42,881 nt of DNA, taken from the NCBI GenBank assembly GCA_003696075.1, contig RFHH01000141.1, forward strand, positions 1-42,881, written 5' to 3'. The translations under genes and the position numbers were made by a program. Shown here one piece after another: positions 1-7,341 of this stretch. A model generated the notes under the pieces. That model worked only from the letters and a program-made list of their open reading frames with translations. It searched no databases and was not told where the DNA came from. Position 1 is the stretch's first letter; the number at the start of each line of letters is the position of its first letter. This DNA is from Acidobacteriota bacterium. Its GTDB lineage: Bacteria > Acidobacteriota > Polarisedimenticolia > J045.

Positions 1-6
1 CCCCCC

Positions 7-48
7 CGCCTGACAGTCCGTCAGGCGCGCCTGCCAGCCTGTCAGCCG
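7..48. repeat. Two adjacent 21-nt palindromic repeats
   Basis: Positions 7-27 and 28-48 are two back-to-back 21-nt copies with 17 of 21 bases the same by eye. The first is a near-perfect palindrome: GCCTGAC (8-14) pairs with GTCAGGC (20-26) across a 5-nt loop; the second is a degraded version. The exact 21-nt spacing is two helical turns. It lies about 150 nt before the first gene of the redox operon, so it may be an operator or the terminator of an unseen upstream gene. Function is inferred. Confidence 0.5.
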
Positions 49-195
49 CCCTCCCCCGGCCCGGCGGAAAGCGGAGAGCCAAGTTGCTGGCTCGGCTGAG
101 GTTGCAGCCCGACCGCCCGACGCGGTCCGGGTGGCCTCGCGTTTGCTCGTAGCCCCGCCCTCGGCGATGTCGGAGGACCGAGGGAGGAGGGGCCC

Positions 196-708
196 GTGGG
201 GCCGGCGCAACGACTGTTCATCGGGCTGCTCGCCGCCGTCTGTCTGGTGTTCGGCATCGCGGCAGGACGCATCGCGTTCCGGCCGCGCCATCCGGTGACG
301 CAGCCGATCGCCTTCAACCACAAGATCCACACCGAACTGCTCGAGTGCTCCGATTGCCACAAGTACTACCAGGAGCGGGCTCACTCGGGGCTCCCGGGGC
401 TGTCGACCTGCATGGACTGCCACGAGGAGCCGGTCACTGAGAGTCCCGAAGAGCAGAAGGTGCGCGACCTCGCGGCGGAGGGCAAGGAGCAGGTGTTCAA
501 GAAGACGTTCCGCCTGCCCGACAGCGTGTTCTACACGCACCGCCGCCACGTCACCGTCGCAGGGCTCGAGTGCTCGACCTGCCACGGAGCCATCGCCGAG
601 AGCGAGGCCCCCCCGGAGGTCCCGCTGGTGCGGATCACGATGAACTTCTGCCTCGAGTGCCACGAGGAGCGCGGCGTGACGACCGACTGCGTCGCCTGCC
701 ACCGGTGA
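196..708 (+). CDS. Membrane-anchored pentahaem cytochrome c (ActA/QrcA-like position)
   Basis: A 170-residue protein with one N-terminal hydrophobic helix (about residues 7-27), probably an uncleaved anchor, and five CXXCH haem sites at residues 51, 72, 126, 152 and 165. Extra histidines (for example 41, 45, 115 and 118) can serve as distal ligands. The start is GTG, chosen because an AGGAGG-type ribosome site sits just upstream (about 184-190). It is first in an operon with a MopB-family protein, a ferredoxin and an NrfD protein, which is where Alternative Complex III places pentahaem ActA and Qrc places multihaem QrcA. The inferred role is periplasmic electron exchange with the complex. The haem count is seen directly; the complex assignment is inference. 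Confidence 0.88.
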   Translation: MGPAQRLFIGLLAAVCLVFGIAAGRIAFRPRHPVTQPIAFNHKIHTELLECSDCHKYYQERAHSGLPGLSTCMDCHEEPVTESPEEQKVRDLAAEGKEQVFKKTFRLPDSVFYTHRRHVTVAGLECSTCHGAIAESEAPPEVPLVRITMNFCLECHEERGVTTDCVACHR

Positions 709-721
709 GCGGAGGAGCGCG

Positions 722-3034
722 ATGAGCATCGGCCGCAGAGAGTTCCTGACCGGGCTGGGCGCGTTCGGCGTCGGGATGGGCATCGGCGCCGTCTCGCACG
801 TGTTCCCGCTGGCTTCGCCGCACGTGGGGCCGGATTGGAGCCCGGGGGACGAGTCGTATCGCCCTTCGACCTGCCTGCTCTGCCCCGCCCGCTGCGGGAT
901 TCTGGGGCGTGTCGTCGACGGAAAGCTCGTCCGCATCGACGGCAACCCGCTCCATCCGGTGAGCCGGGGCGGGCTTTGCCCGAAGGGACGGGCCGGAATC
1001 CAGCTCCTGTACCACCCCCGGCGGCTGCGCGGCCCGCAGCAGCGCTCCGGGGGCGAGGGCGGCGGGTTCGAGCCCGTGGCCTGGGAAGCGGCGCTGGAGC
1101 GTGTCGGAGGCGAACTCCGCCGGATCCGCGAAAAGGGTGGCGCGGGCCGCGTCGCGATCGTCGCGGGGCACGTCACCGGGATCATGCGGGAGCTCCTCGA
1201 GAAGTTCGCCGCCGCCTACGGGGCACGGCTGTTCCTCGAGGACTACGGCGACGGATCGGAGCAGGTGCTGGAGCTCACGCAGGGGACGGCGGTTCTGCCG
1301 GCGTTCGATCTCGAGCGCGCCGACGTCGTCCTCTCGTTCGGCGCCGCGCTCGGGGAGAGCTGGTGGTGCCCGCCCCAGGCGGCCCGCGCACGGGCCCACG
1401 ACCGGAAGCGGCCGAGGTGGATCCAGGTGGACACGCGACTTTCGCGGACGGCCGTCGCCTCCGACGAGTGGCTTCCGATTCGCCCCGGCACCTACGGCGA
1501 TCTGGCGCTGGGAATCGCCTACGTGCTGCTGAAGGAAGGCCTCTATGACGAATCGGCGGTCCACCGCGCCGTGTCGGGATTCGAGAGCTGGACGGACGAG
1601 CGCGGGCGCCGCTATCCGGGCTTCCGGTCGATCGTGCTCGAACACGGGCGCACCGAGCGCGTCGCCGAGAAGACGGGGCTGCCCGCCGAGCGGATCATCG
1701 CCGTGGCCAAGCAGTTCGGCTCCGCCGAGCGGGCTGTCGCCGTGTGGGACCACAATGTCACCTGGCAGGCGGGCGGCCTGGCACAGGCGCTCGCGATCCA
1801 CGCCCTCAACGTGATCCGGGGCAGCGTCGGCCGCCGCGGGGGCGTCATCGTGCGCCCACCGCTCCCGGCGCCGGCGATCGACGGCGGCCCGTCGAATCCG
1901 GAGGTCGCCCCCCCGCCGCAGGACTGGGTCGCCGAGCTGGAGAGCGCGAAGGAACCCCCCGAGGCGATCTTCTTCTACTACGCCAATCCGGCGGCTTCGC
2001 ACCCGGAGCCGGAGCGTGTGGCCAAGCTCCTGGCCCGCGTCCCGCTGGTCGTCTCCTTCTCCCCGTTCCTCGACGAGACCGCGCGGCTTGCGCACGTCGT
2101 CCTGCCCGACCACATCTACCTCGAGCGGTGGCAGGACGCGCCGGCGCCGGCCACGGTGCCGTACACCGCCTGGGGCGTGGTCCAGCCGCTGGTCGAACCC
2201 CGGCACGACACGCGGGCGACCGGCGACGTGCTGCTCGACCTCGCGGCGCGCGCCGGAGAGGATGTTTCCCGCGCCCTACCGAAAGGGCCGATGGAAGCGC
2301 TCGTGCGCACCCGCGGGAAGGCGCTCGCCAGCGTCCAGCGGGGAAGTCCCTTCGTCCCCGCTTTCCGTCAGGCCGAGCTGGCGGAACTGGAAGCGCGTGG
2401 GTGGTGGATCCCCCACGGGTTGGATCCCGACCGGTTCTGGGAGGCGGTCCTCAGCTCCGGAGGCTGGTTCGACCCGTTCGTGGAGGAGGCGTCGCCGCGC
2501 GAGATGTCGGAGCTGCCGGACGGGAAGCTGGCGATCCTCTCCCCCGAGGCGCGGCGCCGCCTCTCCGGCACGGCCGGCGCCCCCGAATGGCTCGCCCTCC
2601 CCGGCAAGCGGCCCGCGCAGCCGGCCAAGGAGAGCACCGAATATCCGCTCCGGTTGATGCCGTACCGGCTGCTCACCCTCTCCTCAGGAACGACGACGCT
2701 CACGCCGTGGCTGCTCGAGCGGCAGGAGCCCCTCGTCGGCGCGGCGTGGGAGGTGTGGATCGAGATCAACCCGGAAACGGCCCGGGAGTTCCGGGTGCGT
2801 GACCGCGAGGAGGTGAAGGTCGTCTCGCCGCGCGGCAGCTTCCGGGCGCGCGTGCACGTCTTCGACGGCGCCCAGCCGGGGGTGGTGAACGTCCCGTACG
2901 GCCTGCACATGGGCGTCGACGGCTGGGGTCGACTCGATCCGGTCAATCCGCTCGTCGCGGCGGGCTCCGCCCGCGACGAGGCGAGCGGCCTTCCGGACTG
3001 GTTCTCGGCGCGCGTGCGCCTCGAGCGCGCCTGA
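722..3034 (+). CDS. Tat-exported molybdopterin oxidoreductase-family (MopB) subunit
   Basis: A 770-residue protein of the DMSO-reductase/MopB superfamily. The N-terminus has a twin-arginine signal (RREFLTG, residues 5-11, then a hydrophobic stretch), so it should act outside the cytoplasmic membrane. Cysteines 51, 54, 58 and 86 form the classic CX2CX3C...C site for the first [4Fe-4S] cluster, which ActB1 and QrcB are reported to have lost. A C-terminal dinucleotide-binding domain is visible (around LSSGTTTLTPW and EINPETAREF). In the stretch where relatives carry the Cys, Ser or Asp that binds molybdenum (around residues 175-195) I see DYGDGSEQ and no cysteine. Whether it is catalytic or only an electron-transfer scaffold is therefore open. 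ATG start with GGAGG upstream, 13 nt after the pentahaem gene. Confidence 0.88.
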   Translation: MSIGRREFLTGLGAFGVGMGIGAVSHVFPLASPHVGPDWSPGDESYRPSTCLLCPARCGILGRVVDGKLVRIDGNPLHPVSRGGLCPKGRAGIQLLYHPRRLRGPQQRSGGEGGGFEPVAWEAALERVGGELRRIREKGGAGRVAIVAGHVTGIMRELLEKFAAAYGARLFLEDYGDGSEQVLELTQGTAVLPAFDLERADVVLSFGAALGESWWCPPQAARARAHDRKRPRWIQVDTRLSRTAVASDEWLPIRPGTYGDLALGIAYVLLKEGLYDESAVHRAVSGFESWTDERGRRYPGFRSIVLEHGRTERVAEKTGLPAERIIAVAKQFGSAERAVAVWDHNVTWQAGGLAQALAIHALNVIRGSVGRRGGVIVRPPLPAPAIDGGPSNPEVAPPPQDWVAELESAKEPPEAIFFYYANPAASHPEPERVAKLLARVPLVVSFSPFLDETARLAHVVLPDHIYLERWQDAPAPATVPYTAWGVVQPLVEPRHDTRATGDVLLDLAARAGEDVSRALPKGPMEALVRTRGKALASVQRGSPFVPAFRQAELAELEARGWWIPHGLDPDRFWEAVLSSGGWFDPFVEEASPREMSELPDGKLAILSPEARRRLSGTAGAPEWLALPGKRPAQPAKESTEYPLRLMPYRLLTLSSGTTTLTPWLLERQEPLVGAAWEVWIEINPETAREFRVRDREEVKVVSPRGSFRARVHVFDGAQPGVVNVPYGLHMGVDGWGRLDPVNPLVAAGSARDEASGLPDWFSARVRLERA

Positions 3035-3047
3035 AGAGGAGGTTGGT

Positions 3048-3731
3048 GTGCCTCGCTGGGGAATGGTCATCGATCTCGACCGGTGCAACGGCTGCCAGGC
3101 GTGCGAGGTGGCCTGCCGGACGGAAAACAACATCGCCGTCGGCGGTCCGGAGCGCGCGCGCGAGGATCGGACGATCTCCTGGATCCAGGTTCGCTCGGAG
3201 GTCGAAGGGGAGTGGCCGGATGTGCGCTCTCGTTTCATCCCGGTCCTCTGCATGCACTGCGATCGCCCGCCCTGTGTGACGGTGTGCCCCACTCACGCCA
3301 CGCAAAAGAGCGCCGACGGCCTGATCGGGCAGATCTACCCGCGCTGCATCGGCTGCCGCTATTGCGCCAACGCCTGCCCGTACACGATCAAGTCGTTCAA
3401 CTGGTTCGCCCCCGAGTATCCACCCGAAACGCTCGACGGCCTGAACCCCGACGTGTCGATCCGGCCGGCGGGCGTGATCGAGAAGTGCACGTTCTGCTAT
3501 CACCGGCTCCAGAAGGCCAAGGACCAGGCCCGCGCCGAGGGCCGGCCGCTCCGGGAAGGCGACTACGTGCCGGCCTGTGTCGAGAGCTGCCCGACCGAGG
3601 CGATGGTCTTCGGCGACCTCGACGATCCTCAGCACCGCGTCCATCACCTCGCGCGGGATCCGAAGGCGTTCCGCCTCCTGGAGGGGCTCAGCACCGAGCC
3701 GAAGGTGTTCTACCTGGCGGAGGAGAAGTGA
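3048..3731 (+). CDS. Four-cluster ferredoxin subunit (NrfC/PsrB/ActB2/QrcC type)
   Basis: A 227-residue protein with four cysteine groups: 13/16/19/23, 68/71/76/80, 100/103/106/110 and 147/150 with 177/181, typical of the electron-wire subunit of CISM complexes such as polysulfide reductase B or NrfC. There is no signal peptide, as usual for this subunit, which is co-exported with its Tat-bearing partner. The GTG start at 3048 is preferred because an AGGAGG motif lies just upstream and the next residues run directly into the first cluster motif. It would carry electrons between the MopB subunit or haems and the NrfD-like quinone site. In Alternative Complex III this domain is fused to ActB; here it is a separate gene, as in Qrc. 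Confidence 0.93.
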   Translation: MPRWGMVIDLDRCNGCQACEVACRTENNIAVGGPERAREDRTISWIQVRSEVEGEWPDVRSRFIPVLCMHCDRPPCVTVCPTHATQKSADGLIGQIYPRCIGCRYCANACPYTIKSFNWFAPEYPPETLDGLNPDVSIRPAGVIEKCTFCYHRLQKAKDQARAEGRPLREGDYVPACVESCPTEAMVFGDLDDPQHRVHHLARDPKAFRLLEGLSTEPKVFYLAEEK

Positions 3732-3732
3732 G

Positions 3733-5085
3733 ATGTCCGACCTGGAGAAGATCGAGGGACTGCCGGCCGATCAGCGCATCCTTCTCCGCCCGCTGGTCAG
3801 GACCACGCGCGTGTTCTGGTTCTGGGCCGGGCTGATGGCGGCCATCGCTCTGTGGGGTCTTTTCGCCTACTCCCTCCAGCTTCGGTGGGGACTGGGCATG
3901 ACCGGGCTCAACGTGCCGGAGTACTGGGGGATCTACATCATCTGTTTCGTCTTCTTCATCGGTATCTCCCACGCCGGCACGCTGATCTCCGCCATCCTCC
4001 GCATCAGCAAGGCGGAGTGGCGGCGGTCGATCACCCGTTCGGCCGAGTTCATCACGGTGCTCGTGATCGGATTCGGTGCCATCCAGCCGATCATCGACCT
4101 CGGGCGCCCCGACCGGGTGCTGAACGTGATCCTCTACGGGTCGGTCACCTCCCCCCTGCTGTGGGACGTCTGCAGCATCTGCCTGTACCTGACGGCGAGC
4201 AGCATCTACCTGTACATCCCCATGATCCCCGACCTGGCGCTCATCCGGGACCTCGGAATCCGGCCGCGATGGCTGTACTGGTTCCTCGCCCTCGGGTACG
4301 AGGGAAAACCGCACCAGAAGGAAGTCCTGGAGAAGATCATCTCGGTGCTCGCGGTTGCGGTGATCCCGATCGCGGTCTCGGTCCACACCATCATCGGCTG
4401 GATTTTCGCCCTCACGCTGCGTCCGATGTGGCACAGCACCATCTTCGGGCCCTACTTCGTCGTCGGCGCGATCTACTCCGGAATCGCGGCGCTGATCCTG
4501 GCGATGGCCGTGCTGCGGCGCGTGTACGGGCTCGGGAACTACTTCAAGGACATCCATTTCAACAACATGGGCCTGATGCTGCTGCTGATGTCCTGTCTGT
4601 GGTTCTACTTCACCTTCGCCGAGCACCTGACGGCATGGTACGGCGGAGAAGAGGCGGAGATGGCGACCCTGTGGTCGAAGCTGACCGGGGAATACGCCTT
4701 TCCCTTCTGGCTCATGGTCGCGTCCTGCTTCTTCATCCCGTTCGTGCTGATGTGCCGCCAGGCGACCCGCGGGGTCTGGGGCACGTCGATCGCATCGTTC
4801 TTCGTGGTCCTCGGCATGTGGCTCGAGAGGTTCAACATCGTCGTGCCGACGTCCCAGAACCCCCGGCTTCCGCGCGAGGTGGTGCACTACGTGCCTTCCT
4901 GGGTCGAGCTGTCGATCATGGCGGGCACCTTCGCCGGGTTCATCCTGGTCTACATGCTCGCTACCAAGTTCTTCCCCATCATCTCGATCTGGGAGATCGA
5001 GGAGGGGCGGGAGCTGTCGGTCAAGGAGGTCTCCGAGCGCGTGGCGAGTTACCTGCCCGACGCCATCGAGGAGGCGACGGCATGA
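3733..5085 (+). CDS. NrfD/PsrC/ActC-family quinone-binding membrane subunit
   Basis: A 450-residue integral membrane protein with about ten hydrophobic helices and a short cytoplasmic C-terminal tail. The length and ten-helix count fit the ActC/QrcD-like group rather than eight-helix NrfD. The motif GISHAGTLISAILR in the second helix is characteristic of this family, whose members bind menaquinone or ubiquinone. The ATG at 3733 lies one base after the ferredoxin stop, and GGAGGAGAAG within the ferredoxin end supplies the ribosome site. The open frame extends further upstream, but that part overlaps the ferredoxin gene and is not credible protein. Its stop overlaps the next start (ATGA at 5082-5085), so the cytochrome that follows is translationally coupled to it. 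Confidence 0.93.
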   Translation: MSDLEKIEGLPADQRILLRPLVRTTRVFWFWAGLMAAIALWGLFAYSLQLRWGLGMTGLNVPEYWGIYIICFVFFIGISHAGTLISAILRISKAEWRRSITRSAEFITVLVIGFGAIQPIIDLGRPDRVLNVILYGSVTSPLLWDVCSICLYLTASSIYLYIPMIPDLALIRDLGIRPRWLYWFLALGYEGKPHQKEVLEKIISVLAVAVIPIAVSVHTIIGWIFALTLRPMWHSTIFGPYFVVGAIYSGIAALILAMAVLRRVYGLGNYFKDIHFNNMGLMLLLMSCLWFYFTFAEHLTAWYGGEEAEMATLWSKLTGEYAFPFWLMVASCFFIPFVLMCRQATRGVWGTSIASFFVVLGMWLERFNIVVPTSQNPRLPREVVHYVPSWVELSIMAGTFAGFILVYMLATKFFPIISIWEIEEGRELSVKEVSERVASYLPDAIEEATA

Positions 5086-6272
5086 CACGACCGAATCGGA
5101 CACGCTGGATCGCGCGCGGGGCGGCGCTCGCCGCTGCCCTGTCCCTCCCCGCGGCCGCTGCGACGGACACGACGGTCTTCGGCGACCCCGCCAGGGGGCG
5201 GGCGCTCTTCGAGACGAAGCAGTGCGTGCGCTGTCATGCGGTCTGGGGTCACGGCGGAAAGGTCGGCCCGGACATCGTGCGGGCGGTGGCCGGGAAGTCG
5301 GTGCCGGAACTCGCGGGCGCCTTCTGGAACCACACGCCGCGCATGATCAGCGAGATGCAGACCCAGGGACACCCGTGGCCCTCGCTCGAGCGCGACGAGA
5401 TGGGAGACCTCCTCAGCTACCTGTACTATCTGCGGCTTTTCGACGCCCCCGGGGACGCGGTGCAGGGGGCGATCTCGTTCGGGCGTCTGGGTTGCAGCGC
5501 GTGTCATGACGTCGGTGGCGACCAGGGGGCGATCGGAGGCAGCCTCGATCGCTTCTCCCGCTACGCCTCCTCGGTGCCGCTCGCCCAGGCGATGTGGAAC
5601 GCCGCACCGCGGATGCAGGCCACGCAGTTGGGAAGAGGGCGGCCGATCCCGACCTTCACGGGGACGGAGGTGGCCGACATCCAGGCCTACCTCCGCGAGG
5701 AAGGTTCGCGGGGCGGCGAGCGGACCGTTCTCCTTCCGTTGCCCGACCCGCATCGGGGCCAGAAGCTGTTCCGCTCGAAGGGGTGCGCGAAGTGTCACGA
5801 AGGTGCCGGAGCGGTGATCGACCTCGCCGACGCCGCCCTGCATCGCTCCGTCTCCGAGATCGCCGGCGTGCTGTGGAACCACAGCTATGCCATGCGCGAC
5901 CGCATGCGCGAGAGCGGGATTCCCTTCCCGCGCTTCTCCGGAAACGAGATGGCGGACGTCATCAGCTACGTCTATTTCAAGGGGTTCCTCGGCCAGCACG
6001 GCGATCCGAAGCGAGGGGGCCGGGTGTTCCGGGACCGCGGGTGCGCGGGTTGCCATACCGGCGAGGACGCCATCGGACCGGATCTCGGCCGCGCACCGGT
6101 CGACGATCCGGTGGCACTCGCCTCCGCCATGTGGAACCACGCCCCGGAGATGCACGAGCTGATGGGGCAGCAGGGCGTTCCGTGGCCCAAGTTCGAAGAG
6201 GGGGAGATGGAGGATCTCGTCAGCTACCTCCAGGCCCTCCAGCGCCGGCGGCGCGCCTCCGTGGGGCGCTGA
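5082..6272 (+). CDS. Four-domain (tetrahaem) class I cytochrome c
   Basis: A 396-residue secreted protein: signal peptide about residues 1-27, then four tandem cytochrome c domains with CXXCH at residues 48, 138, 235 and 321. Each domain has the helix FWNHTPRM-like motif (WNH.P.M at about 82, WNAAPRM at 172, WNHSYAM at 265, WNHAPEM at 351). Domains 1, 3 and 4 then have an EM.DL.SY helix typical of monohaem class I domains, so the protein looks like a fourfold duplication. The second domain has Ala for His in the WNH motif. It is the last gene of the operon and overlaps the NrfD stop, suggesting an electron acceptor or donor for the complex. Its last codons lie inside the first unit of a 67-nt tandem repeat. 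Confidence 0.9.
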   Translation: MTRPNRTRWIARGAALAAALSLPAAAATDTTVFGDPARGRALFETKQCVRCHAVWGHGGKVGPDIVRAVAGKSVPELAGAFWNHTPRMISEMQTQGHPWPSLERDEMGDLLSYLYYLRLFDAPGDAVQGAISFGRLGCSACHDVGGDQGAIGGSLDRFSRYASSVPLAQAMWNAAPRMQATQLGRGRPIPTFTGTEVADIQAYLREEGSRGGERTVLLPLPDPHRGQKLFRSKGCAKCHEGAGAVIDLADAALHRSVSEIAGVLWNHSYAMRDRMRESGIPFPRFSGNEMADVISYVYFKGFLGQHGDPKRGGRVFRDRGCAGCHTGEDAIGPDLGRAPVDDPVALASAMWNHAPEMHELMGQQGVPWPKFEEGEMEDLVSYLQALQRRRRASVGR

Positions 6273-6546
6273 AGGAGAGACGCACTCGTCAGCTCCAGTC
6301 CCCCTCCAGCGCCGGCGGAGCGTCTCCGCGGGGCGCTGAAGGAGAGACTCACTCGTCAGCGCCGGTCCTCCTCCAGCGCGGACGGCGCGCCTCCGCGGGG
6401 TGCCGAGGGCGAGCCGCACTCGTCAGCGACCTCCAGCCCACCACCGCCGGCAGTGCGCCTCCCCGGGGCGACGAGGACGAGTCGCACTCGTCGGCGACCT
6501 CCACGGCCCTCCAGCGCGGGCGGCGCGTCTCCGCGGGGCGCTGACC
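6235..6546. repeat. Degenerate tandem repeat, five units of 67-70 nt
   Basis: Units start at about 6235, 6302, 6369, 6437 and 6507 (spacings 67, 67, 68, 70). Each begins CCCTCCAGCGC or a variant, continues with CTCCGCGGGGCGCTGA-like sequence and, in units 1-4, ends near CACTCGTCAG or CACTCGTCGG. The fifth unit is partial. The first unit overlaps the last ~12 codons and the stop of the four-domain cytochrome gene, so the natural stop codon is part of the repeat. The units are not multiples of three and contain stops, so this is not a repeated protein domain. Confidence 0.8.
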
Positions 6547-6634
6547 CCGCGCGCCTCCGGTTCCGCCCGACGCGGCGGATGCAGCCCCGGGGCCCCGTGC
6601 CCGCGGCGGCGCCGCCCCGAACCGAAAAGAGCGG

Positions 6635-6779
6635 GGTGCATCCGCAATGGTGCGTCGGCCCGCCGAACTCGTTGGAAGATCGGAGGATTCGATCTCGAAT
6701 GGATCGATGACCGGGGATCGGGCCAAAGTGTAGGTCGTGCGTCGAGTTGCGTGGCGCTTCGCGCCATCGAGGAAGCACC
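6635..6779. repeat. MITE-like element, copy 1 (inverted ends)
   Basis: A 145-nt element whose ends are imperfect inverted repeats: GGTGCATCCGCAATGGTGCG at the left, and GGTGCTTCCTCGATGGCGCG read inward on the other strand from 6779 (16 of 20 the same). The similarity continues inward for about 40 nt on each side. A second copy of almost the same length (146 nt) is at 26926-27071. The inner right arm contains a perfect hairpin, TGGCGC-TTC-GCGCCA (6752-6766). No coding sequence is apparent in it. Confidence 0.65.
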
Positions 6780-6929
6780 TGCAGAAGACAGCGGCGGGCC
6801 GGCGGAACCGCGCGCCGCGGACGCCCGCTCGCTCCCGCGGGTGGCACCGGCGCGCAGGCGGACGCCGGGAAGTCGGGGGGAACGGGGGCCACTCCTCCCG
6901 GAGGCGGTCGCCGCTCCGGGATCACCCTG

Positions 6930-7034
6930 TCGCGGGACGGCGATCGGGTCTTCCCCGCTCGACGTTTCTGCGGTGAAAAATGGCCAGCGTGTGTCGCCTT
7001 TCGCGGGACGGCGATCGGGTCTTCCCCGCTCGAC
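6930..7034. repeat. Perfect 34-nt direct repeat pair with 37-nt spacer
   Basis: Positions 6930-6963 and 7001-7034 are identical over 34 nt (they begin TCGCGGGACGG and end TTCCCCGCTCGAC). The 37-nt sequence between them is unrelated. Repeat and spacer lengths match a CRISPR unit, but there are only two copies, internal symmetry is weak (GCGGG near one end, CCCGC near the other) and no cas gene lies in the window. It could be a regulatory tandem site or a small dispersed repeat. Confidence 0.75.
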
Positions 7035-7341
7035 ACCGAGAGCGCTCCCCGCGGCGCTCCCCGGCGCGAACGCCGCTGGCGGGACCGGCACCGCCGGGCC
7101 GCAGCGCCCCGGGGAGAGGCGCTTCGCGACTGGCCTCGCCGTTCGCAGACTCGGGGCCGTCCGCCACGCGCGCCCGTGCGGGAACGCCCACCGCTGGCCG
7201 CCCGGAACACGCCCGCGCCCGGCCCCTTCCCTCCCGGGCGGGTGCCAACGGCCGGGCCGGCGCGACCTTACGCCCCCTTCCGGCGGCGCGACCGCGGCCC
7301 GCGTGGCAGCCGCCAGGCGCCCCGTGAGAGCGCGCCGTCGC

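Larger units (their letters stand above)
6547..7341. other. Gene-free convergent intergenic region
   Basis: This stretch separates two convergent operons. I find no start with a ribosome site leading into a protein of recognisable composition; the open frames here are those expected by chance at this GC content. It holds the inverted-end element at 6635-6779 and the 34-nt direct repeat pair at 6930-7034, both described separately. No clear terminator was found for either operon. Confidence 0.6.

Noticed and set aside
635-2206. Long open frame on the minus strand opposite the MopB gene
   Set aside because: It is antisense to a gene with clear Tat, Fe-S and domain motifs, is rich in Arg/Asp/Gly/Pro and has no family features. 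It is typical GC-rich shadow coding.
196-6272. Straight assignment as Alternative Complex III
   Set aside because: The MopB and ferredoxin parts are separate genes, the Fe-S site of the MopB part is intact and no ActD or ActF is present; the CISM family is certain but not the subtype.
5594-6544. Extended reading frame through the tandem repeats as a repeat-rich protein
   Set aside because: Repeat periods (67, 67, 68, 70) are not multiples of three, so the frame would change every unit; the true frame stops in unit 1.
6930-7034. CRISPR array
   Set aside because: Only two repeats, one spacer, weak internal symmetry and no cas genes nearby. Kept as an unexplained direct repeat.
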